Positions 54,118 to 61,600 of a stretch of DNA of 64,000 nucleotides are shown piece after piece. Numbering within the stretch: the first letter of the stretch is position 1; every line of letters begins with the position of its first letter. This DNA comes from Chitinimonas_A lacunae (lineage in GTDB: Bacteria; Pseudomonadota; Gammaproteobacteria; Burkholderiales; Chitinimonadaceae). The DNA lies in the NCBI RefSeq assembly GCF_042650885.1, contig NZ_JBHSBU010000001.1, forward strand, positions 2,232,001-2,296,000. The letters run 5' to 3'. Below the pieces are notes generated by a model. The model was given only the letters and a program-made list of their open reading frames with translations, made no database searches and had not been told where the DNA came from. The position numbers were made by a program, and so were the translations under genes.

Positions 54118-54534
54118 TCACCCTCGCCGGGGCGCGATCACCACGGCCTCGCCTTCGAGCACCGTGGTGTCGGCAACCGAGCAGCGGATCGCCAGCGTAA
54201 CCCGGTGCCGTACCGGATCGAGCGTGGTCACCCGCACACTGGCGGTGACCGTGTCGCCGATATGCACCGGCGCGGTAAAGCGCATGATCTGGGAAACATA
54301 GATGGTGCCGGGTCCCGGCAATTGATTGCCCAGCACAGTGGACACCAGACTCGCAGTCAGCAGGCCATGGGCGATGCGGCCTTTGAACGGTGTCTCACGG
54401 GCGTATTCCTCGTCGGTGTGGACCGGGTTATGGTCGCCGGTGATGCCGGCGAACAGCACCACATCGGCTTCGGTGACTGTCTTGCGGAACTGAGCGGTCT
54501 GGCCGAGCGTGATGTCCTCGAAATAGATCGTCAT
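54118..54534 (-). CDS. MaoC-type (R)-enoyl-CoA hydratase, PhaJ-like
   Basis: This 138-residue hot-dog-fold protein has the catalytic motif FAGITGDHNPVHTDEEYA with the active Asp/His pair, then FKGRIAHGLLTASLVSTVLG. PhaJ-type enzymes hydrate trans-2-enoyl-CoA to (R)-3-hydroxyacyl-CoA and can feed polyhydroxyalkanoate synthesis from beta-oxidation. It is divergent from etfBA across a PsrA-like site. Confidence 0.9.
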   Translation of the reverse strand: MTIYFEDITLGQTAQFRKTVTEADVVLFAGITGDHNPVHTDEEYARETPFKGRIAHGLLTASLVSTVLGNQLPGPGTIYVSQIMRFTAPVHIGDTVTASVRVTTLDPVRHRVTLAIRCSVADTTVLEGEAVVIAPRRG

Positions 54535-54647
54535 ACCTTCCCCCTGTACTGGTCGGATACGACCCGGCGGGTCGTCGCTTTATTGTTGCAGGGCAACATC
54601 AGTGTCGCAACGCAAGTCCGGTGTGTTTTTCCCGTCAAGTCATAGAT

Positions 54648-54661
54648 CAAACGCTTGTTTA
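54648..54661. promoter_or_regulatory. PsrA-type operator
   Basis: CAAAC/GCTT/GTTTA is a near-palindrome that fits the PsrA consensus (C/G)AAAC-N(2-4)-GTTT(G/C) except for the last base. It lies between divergent genes for a MaoC hydratase and ETF. In gamma- and betaproteobacteria, PsrA (TetR family, sensing long-chain fatty acids) controls ETF and acyl-CoA dehydrogenase genes, so the context fits. The remaining stretch 54662-54894 has no gene that I can support. Confidence 0.55.
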
Positions 54662-54894
54662 AATGAAAGCGGCGGTGCTAGCCTTGCGTTCGAATCCAGT
54701 CCGGGCGCGCCGGGCGAAGCCCGGCCCGGGCAAGACGGTCGGGGGCCGCCGGTGCTATGCTTGCGCGTTGAGCGCGCCCTGGCGCGGCGTAGGCAAAGCG
54801 GTGTTCGACACCGCGTGCTGCAACGCCCGGTGCTCCGGCGCCCGGTTATGCCCATAACCGATTCCCCGATTTATCCGACCCCTGCGGAGGAAGC

Positions 54895-55644
54895 GTGAAA
54901 GTCTTAGTCGCAGTCAAACGCGTTGTCGATTACAACGTGAAGGTGCGGTGCAAGGCGGACGGCAGCGATGTCGATGTCGCCAACGCCAAGATGTCGATGA
55001 ACCCGTTCGACGAGATCGCCGTCGAAGAGGCAGTCCGCCTCAAGGAAGCCGGCAAGGCCAGCGAAGTGGTGGTAGTGAGCCTCGGCCTCAAGCAGTGCGA
55101 AGAAACCCTCCGTACCGCGCTGGCCATGGGTGCCGACCGTGCCATCCACGTCGAGACCGATGCCCAGTTGCAGCCGCTGGCCGTCGCCAAGCTGCTCAAG
55201 GTCGTGGCTGAACGCGAACAGCCGCAGCTGTTTATCCTCGGCAAGCAGGCGATCGACGACGACGCCAACCAGACCGGTCAGATGCTCGCCGCCCTGCTGG
55301 GCTGGCCGCAGGGCACCTTCGCCTCCAAAGTGGCGCTCGATGCCGCCTCGGTAGAAGTCACCCGCGAAATCGACGGTGGCCTGGAAACCGTGGCCCTGAA
55401 GCTGCCTGCCGTGGTGACGACCGATCTGCGCCTCAACGAGCCGCGCTACGTCAAGCTGCCCAATATCATGGCCGCCAAGAAGAAACCGCTCGACAAGCTG
55501 ACCCCGGCCGAACTCGGTGTCGATCCGAGCCCGCGCCTCAAGCAGCTCAAGGTGTCCGATCCGCCGTCGCGCAAGGCCGGCATCAAAGTGGCTTCGGTGG
55601 CCGAACTCGTCGCCAAGCTCAAGAACGAAGCGAAGGTGATCTAA
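54895..55644 (+). CDS. etfB: Electron transfer flavoprotein, beta subunit
   Basis: This 249-residue protein begins MKVLVAVKRVVDYNVKVR (GTG start, GGAGG upstream), with MSMNPFDEIAVEEAVRLKEA, GKQAIDDDANQTGQMLAALL, and VVTTDLRLNEPRYVKLPNIM. It binds AMP and with EtfA carries electrons from acyl-CoA dehydrogenases to ETF-quinone oxidoreductase. Confidence 0.97.
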   Translation: MKVLVAVKRVVDYNVKVRCKADGSDVDVANAKMSMNPFDEIAVEEAVRLKEAGKASEVVVVSLGLKQCEETLRTALAMGADRAIHVETDAQLQPLAVAKLLKVVAEREQPQLFILGKQAIDDDANQTGQMLAALLGWPQGTFASKVALDAASVEVTREIDGGLETVALKLPAVVTTDLRLNEPRYVKLPNIMAAKKKPLDKLTPAELGVDPSPRLKQLKVSDPPSRKAGIKVASVAELVAKLKNEAKVI

Positions 55645-56583
55645 ATGACCGTTCTCGTCATCGCCGAACACGATAACGCGACGCTCAAGGCGTCCACCCT
55701 CAACACCGTCGCCGCCGCGCAGAAGCTCGGCAGCGATATCCATCTGCTGGTGGCCGGCCATCAGTGCAGCGGCGCCGCCCAGGCAGCCGCAGCCGTCGCC
55801 GGCGTCGCCAAGGTCCTGGTCGCCGATGCCCCGCATCTGGCCCACCAACTGGCGGAAAACATCACCCCGGTGGTGGTCAATCTGGCCAAGTCCTACAGCC
55901 ATGTGCTGGCCCCCGCCACCACCTCCGGCAAGAACTTCCTGCCACGCGTGGCGGCCCTGCTCGATGTGGCCCAGCTGTCCGATGTGACGGCCGTCGTCTC
56001 GGCCGATACCTTCGAGCGCCCCATCTACGCCGGTAACGTGATCGCCACGGTGCAGTCGATCGACCCGATCAAGGTGATGACCGTGCGTACCACCGCCTTC
56101 GACGCCGTGGCCGCCACTGGCGGCAGCGCCCCCGTCGAAGCGATCGATGCGGGCAGCGACACGGGCCTGGCCAGCTTCAAGGGCCAGGAACTGACCAAGT
56201 CCGACCGGCCGGAGCTGACTGCCGCCAAGATCATCGTCTCGGGCGGCCGGGCACTCGGTTCGAGCGAACAGTTCCACGCCGTGCTGGAGCCGTTGGCCGA
56301 CAAGCTCGGCGCTGCCGTGGGCGCCAGCCGCGCCGCCGTCGATGCCGGCTATGCCCCCAACGACTACCAGGTCGGTCAGACCGGCAAGATCGTCGCCCCC
56401 TCGCTCTATGTGGCGGTCGGCATCTCGGGGGCGATCCAGCATCTGGCCGGGATGAAGGACGCCAAGGTGATCGTCGCCATCAACAAGGACGAGGAAGCCC
56501 CGATCTTCCAGGTGGCCGACTACGGTCTGGTGGGCGATCTGTTCAGCGTGGTGCCCGAACTGATCAAGGAACTGGACAAATAA
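55645..56583 (+). CDS. etfA: Electron transfer flavoprotein, alpha subunit
   Basis: This 312-residue FAD-binding subunit has GRALGSSEQFHAVLEPLADK, GASRAAVDAGYAPNDYQVGQ, TGKIVAPSLYVAVGISGAIQ and VAINKDEEAPIFQVADYGLV in the C-terminal FAD domain. The ATG follows the etfB stop directly (TAAATG). Confidence 0.97.
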   Translation: MTVLVIAEHDNATLKASTLNTVAAAQKLGSDIHLLVAGHQCSGAAQAAAAVAGVAKVLVADAPHLAHQLAENITPVVVNLAKSYSHVLAPATTSGKNFLPRVAALLDVAQLSDVTAVVSADTFERPIYAGNVIATVQSIDPIKVMTVRTTAFDAVAATGGSAPVEAIDAGSDTGLASFKGQELTKSDRPELTAAKIIVSGGRALGSSEQFHAVLEPLADKLGAAVGASRAAVDAGYAPNDYQVGQTGKIVAPSLYVAVGISGAIQHLAGMKDAKVIVAINKDEEAPIFQVADYGLVGDLFSVVPELIKELDK

Positions 56584-56655
56584 TCATCGGGCCACCGCCC
56601 TCCCGAACCGGCTGGCCGCCATGCGGCGCCTGCCGCCCGGTTCGGTCTCGACTGC

Positions 56656-56684
56656 AACGGCCGCCGCGACGCGGCCGTTTTTTC
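56656..56684 (+). terminator. Rho-independent terminator after etfA
   Basis: AACGGCCGC, short loop, GCGGCCGTTTTTT. It separates etfBA from the acyl-CoA dehydrogenase gene, which therefore likely has its own promoter or partial read-through. Confidence 0.85.
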
Positions 56685-56724
56685 TGCAAGCGCTATCGAT
56701 CAATCGCTCGCTAGGAGAATCCTC

Positions 56725-58509
56725 ATGAGCTATCAAGCCCCCGTCAACGATATCCGTTTCGTTCTGAACGAACTCGCGGGACTGAGCGAGGTCGCCGCCC
56801 TGCCCGGCTATGAAGACGCCAATCCCGAACTGGTCGACGCCATCCTCGAAGAAGCGGCCAAACTGGCCCAGGACGTGGTAGCCCCGCTCAACAGCGTGGG
56901 CGATCGCCACGGCAACCGGCTCGACAACGGCACGGTCACGACCGCCCCGGGCTTCAAGGAAGCCTATCGCCAGTTCTGTGAAAACGGCTGGATCGGCCTG
57001 CGCGTACCGACCGAGCACGGCGGCCAGGGCATGCCGGCGCTGGTGGCGATGGCCACCGAAGAAATGTGGTGTGCCGCCAATGTGGCCTTCAGCCTGTGTC
57101 CGCTGCTGACACTGGGCGCCATCGAAGCGCTCGACCATCATGCCTCGCCGGAAATGAAGGCGCTGTACCTGCCGCGGATGGCCTCGGGCGAATGGCCGGG
57201 CACGATGAACCTGACCGAGCCGCAAGCCGGTTCCGACCTGGCCCAGGTCCGCACCCGCGCCGTGCCGGTCGGTGACGGCAGCTACAAGATCAGCGGCCAG
57301 AAGATCTTCATTACCTGGGGTGAGCACGATATGGCCGACAATATCGTCCATCTGGTGCTGGCCCGCCTGCCCGATGCGCCGGCCGGGGTGAAAGGAATTT
57401 CGCTGTTCGTGGTGCCGAAGTTCCTGGTCGACACCGAAGGCCGGCTGGGCCAGCGCAACGATGTGCGCTGTGTCTCGCTGGAACATAAGCTCGGCATTCA
57501 CGGCAGCCCGACTTGCGTGATGAGCTATGGCGATGAAGGCGGAGCCATCGGTTACCTGGTGGGCGAGCCCAACCGTGGCCTGGCTTATATGTTCACCATG
57601 ATGAACCACGCCCGTCTGGGCGTCGGCGTCGAAGGGATGGCGATTTCCGAGCGTGCCTACCAGCAGGCCGTCTCCTACGCCCGTGACCGGGTACAGAGCC
57701 GCGAACTGGGCTCGGACGACCCGGCCCCGGCCCCGATCATCCGCCATCCCGATGTACGGCGGATGCTGATGACCATGCGCGCCCAGATCGAAGCCCAACG
57801 CGCCCTGACCTACTACACGGGCGCCGCCCTCGACCGTGCCGCCTGCCATCCTGACCGGGCCGAGCAGCAGCGCTGGCAGGCAGTGGTCAATTTCCTGATT
57901 CCGGTCGTCAAGGGCTGGAATACCGAGCAGGTCAATGAAGTGACCAGTCTCGGTGTGCAGATCCACGGTGGTATGGGCTTTATCGAGGAGACGGGTGCAG
58001 CCCAGCATCTGCGCGATGCGCGGATTACCGCGATCTATGAAGGCACCACGGGCATCCAGGCCATGGACCTGGTGGGCCGCAAGACGGCCAGCGAACAGGG
58101 CGCCACCGCCTACGCCCTGCTCGGCGAAGCCGAAGCTACGGCGGCCAAGCTCGAAGCGGCTGGCTATCCTGAAATGGCTGCCCCGCTGCACCGGGCGATT
58201 GCTGATGCCAAGGCATGCGTAAAATTCATCGTTGAATCGTTCAATGATAATCCCAAGGCGGTAGCAGCAGGTTCGGTGCCATTCCTGAAAATCATGGGTC
58301 TGGTACTGGGCGGCTGGCAGATGGGCCGGGCTGTGCTGGTAGCCAAGCAGAAGCTGCACGAGGTGGACGCCGATCAATCCTTCCTGCAAGCCAAGCTGAT
58401 CACCGCCCGCTTCTTCGCCCAACACCTGCTCCCCCAGGTCAGCGGTCTCGCCGAAGCCGTGCTCCAAGGCTCTGACAGCGTGCTGGCGCTGGATGAAGCA
58501 GCGTTCTAA
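56725..58509 (+). CDS. Acyl-CoA dehydrogenase of the ~600-residue family
   Basis: This 594-residue flavoprotein has an N-terminal helical domain, PGTMNLTEPQAGSDLAQVRT (FAD/substrate region, about residue 160), GQKIFITWGEHDMADNIVHL, LGVGVEGMAISERAYQQAVS and LRDARITAIYEGTTGIQAMD, whose Glu is the catalytic base. The extra C-terminal ~130 residues are typical of the AcdA/DmdC/FadE12-type branch; the substrate chain length cannot be told. It is 142 bases after etfA and passes electrons to ETF. GGAG lies upstream of the ATG. Confidence 0.94.
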   Translation: MSYQAPVNDIRFVLNELAGLSEVAALPGYEDANPELVDAILEEAAKLAQDVVAPLNSVGDRHGNRLDNGTVTTAPGFKEAYRQFCENGWIGLRVPTEHGGQGMPALVAMATEEMWCAANVAFSLCPLLTLGAIEALDHHASPEMKALYLPRMASGEWPGTMNLTEPQAGSDLAQVRTRAVPVGDGSYKISGQKIFITWGEHDMADNIVHLVLARLPDAPAGVKGISLFVVPKFLVDTEGRLGQRNDVRCVSLEHKLGIHGSPTCVMSYGDEGGAIGYLVGEPNRGLAYMFTMMNHARLGVGVEGMAISERAYQQAVSYARDRVQSRELGSDDPAPAPIIRHPDVRRMLMTMRAQIEAQRALTYYTGAALDRAACHPDRAEQQRWQAVVNFLIPVVKGWNTEQVNEVTSLGVQIHGGMGFIEETGAAQHLRDARITAIYEGTTGIQAMDLVGRKTASEQGATAYALLGEAEATAAKLEAAGYPEMAAPLHRAIADAKACVKFIVESFNDNPKAVAAGSVPFLKIMGLVLGGWQMGRAVLVAKQKLHEVDADQSFLQAKLITARFFAQHLLPQVSGLAEAVLQGSDSVLALDEAAF

Positions 58510-58516
58510 AGCCAGA

Positions 58517-58540
58517 GGGGAGCGGGAAGCTCCCCTTTTT
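58517..58540 (+). terminator. Rho-independent terminator
   Basis: GGGGAGC, short loop, GCTCCCC and five T, directly after the dehydrogenase stop. It insulates the CRISPR leader. Confidence 0.85.
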
Positions 58541-58697
58541 GCTATCTAAAGAACAGGAAGGAAAAAACCCTTTTTTCCGACCACGGCATGGAATCTTTAA
58601 AAATCAATAAGTTACAAAGTCAGCTTCAAGGAGGGGTGAGAGGAGCTAACTGTAATATTTTTCTGTAGGAACAAGTAGTTAGCTGAGAGAGTGGCTA
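58541..58697 (+). promoter_or_regulatory. CRISPR leader with IHF site
   Basis: These 157 bases are more AT-rich than the genes and lead straight into the first repeat. AATCAATAAGTTA at 58602-58614 matches the IHF consensus WATCAANNNNTTR at every fixed position, 83 bases before repeat 1; type I-F adaptation is known to use IHF in the leader. AGCTAACT (58644-58651) and AGTTAGCT (58677-58684) form an inverted repeat 13 bases before the first repeat. TAATAT at 58653 could be a -10 element, but no good -35 goes with it. Confidence 0.75.
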
Positions 58698-61600
58698 GTT
58701 CACTGCCGAATAGGCAGCTCAGAAAGTCTCTGAATGCCGCGCTCGACCTGTTCAAGAGTTCACTGCCGAATAGGCAGCTCAGAAATGAGCGACGACAATC
58801 CGAGCTTCGGGGCTGGTGTTCACTGCCGAATAGGCAGCTCAGAAAAAGGCTACAACGCCTTGGTCTACTCCGCCTACGTTCACTGCCGAATAGGCAGCTC
58901 AGAAAGGATATCATCAGCGTTTTCTGAAATGAATTAAGTTCACTGCCGAATAGGCAGCTCAGAAATGTATCAGGACTTCGCCGCATACGCTTGCGCGGTT
59001 CACTGCCGAATAGGCAGCTCAGAAATGCCGCTGGTCCAGGTCATAGCGCTGGCCCACGTTCACTGCCGAATAGGCAGCTCAGAAACGGACAAGGCACGCC
59101 CCGCTGCTGGACCGCCAGTTCACTGCCGAATAGGCAGCTCAGAAAACGACGTCGAAGATGAAGCGTCGAAGCCTCCTGTTCACTGCCGAATAGGCAGCTC
59201 AGAAACGGCCATTGCAGCTCGGGGGCTTTATCATTCGGTTCACTGCCGAATAGGCAGCTCAGAAAAATTGCGGCTGAAGGGGCTGCCCCAGCTCCCGGTT
59301 CACTGCCGAATAGGCAGCTCAGAAATCAATCATGCTGGCCGGCGTGGGCAATTCTGCGTTCACTGCCGAATAGGCAGCTCAGAAATATTGAAAAACTCAA
59401 ACAATTAGGATCTGAGGGTTCACTGCCGAATAGGCAGCTCAGAAATTTGCGACGATAAGGCTGCCGCAGCGAGTCAAGTTCACTGCCGAATAGGCAGCTC
59501 AGAAAAGTGCGTCGGCTCATTTTTCCAGCCCGACCGCGTTCACTGCCGAATAGGCAGCTCAGAAAACCAGCTCGGCCCGTGCACTATTTCGTGAAACGTT
59601 CACTGCCGAATAGGCAGCTCAGAAAGCTGGAATCCAGTCGCCGAAGCGCACATGGATAGTTCACTGCCGAATAGGCAGCTCAGAAAACCGTCAGCCGGTA
59701 CAATAACCGGTTCTATAGGTTCACTGCCGAATAGGCAGCTCAGAAATGCTGCTCGGTTGCGCGGGCGTTGGCCATGGCGTTCACTGCCGAATAGGCAGCT
59801 CAGAAACTGCTGAGAAACAAGCTCCAGGGGACCACGGTGTTCACTGCCGAATAGGCAGCTCAGAAATACATGATCGGGATACCAACGCTGCCTTAAACGT
59901 TCACTGCCGAATAGGCAGCTCAGAAATTGTACTTCCAAGCCGGTTCCAGTTTTTCAGAGTTCACTGCCGAATAGGCAGCTCAGAAAATGGGCTGTACGGC
60001 TTCCCGAAGTTGGGCGGCGTTCACTGCCGAATAGGCAGCTCAGAAAAGATCGGGGCATGGCCTTACTATGGAGGCTCAGTTCACTGCCGAATAGGCAGCT
60101 CAGAAACTTGCCATTCTCTGGCAATCTGAGCCATTTGCGTTCACTGCCGAATAGGCAGCTCAGAAAATCAAATGGATTGCGTGTGAAGGATAATAAGCGT
60201 TCACTGCCGAATAGGCAGCTCAGAAATGATCCCACCAACCACATGACCGCCGCTTATCGTTCACTGCCGAATAGGCAGCTCAGAAAGGCAACCAAAATGG
60301 TAACCGTATCGCCCTCAGGTTCACTGCCGAATAGGCAGCTCAGAAAATTTCTCCGGCAAAAGGTTTGCATTACGCAGTGTTCACTGCCGAATAGGCAGCT
60401 CAGAAAAAGGCATTCGCCGCAGTACTGATCCACTTCGCGTTCACTGCCGAATAGGCAGCTCAGAAAATGCTCACCCTTTCTTTTCGTCAGAAACCTAGGT
60501 TCACTGCCGAATAGGCAGCTCAGAAAAATCCCTCAAATATGTTGGCAGCGGCAACTACGTTCACTGCCGAATAGGCAGCTCAGAAATCAGCTCGAGCGGC
60601 TTGTCAACTACTTCGTATGTTCACTGCCGAATAGGCAGCTCAGAAAAATGTCTATATGAGTAATCAACGCATAAAATTGTTCACTGCCGAATAGGCAGCT
60701 CAGAAAGCCAACCTGATCCAAGTACATGACTTTTTTGCGTTCACTGCCGAATAGGCAGCTCAGAAAACTGAACACCATCACAGCATGATTCACTGCTTGT
60801 TCACTGCCGAATAGGCAGCTCAGAAATTGACGAATCCGAAGAAGTTCCTACGTTCCAAGGTTCACTGCCGAATAGGCAGCTCAGAAAAGTGCTTCAGGCG
60901 ATACCACGTATACCACGCCGTTCACTGCCGAATAGGCAGCTCAGAAAGCAATCTGAGCCGTTCAATTCGAGAGTCTGTCGTTCACTGCCGAATAGGCAGC
61001 TCAGAAAACGAGAAAAATATTCCTGGAAGATAAACCAAAGTTCACTGCCGAATAGGCAGCTCAGAAAGACGTATTTCCCGGCTACACTCCCCAAGCCAGG
61101 TTCACTGCCGAATAGGCAGCTCAGAAAACGGCGCCATCTTCTCTTCTTCGGTGCCGGGAGTTCACTGCCGAATAGGCAGCTCAGAAAATCCCCTATTTCC
61201 CATTTCACGACCCATTAGCGTTCACTGCCGAATAGGCAGCTCAGAAAACTACATCGAATAACCCAGCTAAACGCTTCTGGTTCACTGCCGAATAGGCAGC
61301 TCAGAAACGGGCATTTTTGCCGGCTGGTGATTCGATCCCGTTCACTGCCGAATAGGCAGCTCAGAAAATATCGTCTAGTGCAGCCTGGGCATCGCGGACG
61401 TTCACTGCCGAATAGGCAGCTCAGAAAACCGGCAAGATCGTCGGTGCCGGGTTTGAAGGGTTCACTGCCGAATAGGCAGCTCAGAAACTTCAGCGGCCAG
61501 CCACAAAACGACCACTTCCGTTCACTGCCGAATAGGCAGCTCAGAAAAGGAACAGGGCCGGTGTTCGGGTCTGGCTTGAGTTCACTGCCGAATAGGCAGC

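Noticed and set aside
61426..61457. Spacer 46 shares 16 bases with etfA (near 56380) in this window
   Set aside because: Only the first half matches (ACCGGCAAGATCGTCG), the bases before the etfA site are AG instead of a CC PAM, and the shared run encodes a common Thr-Gly-Lys-Ile-Val string. Self-targeting is unlikely.
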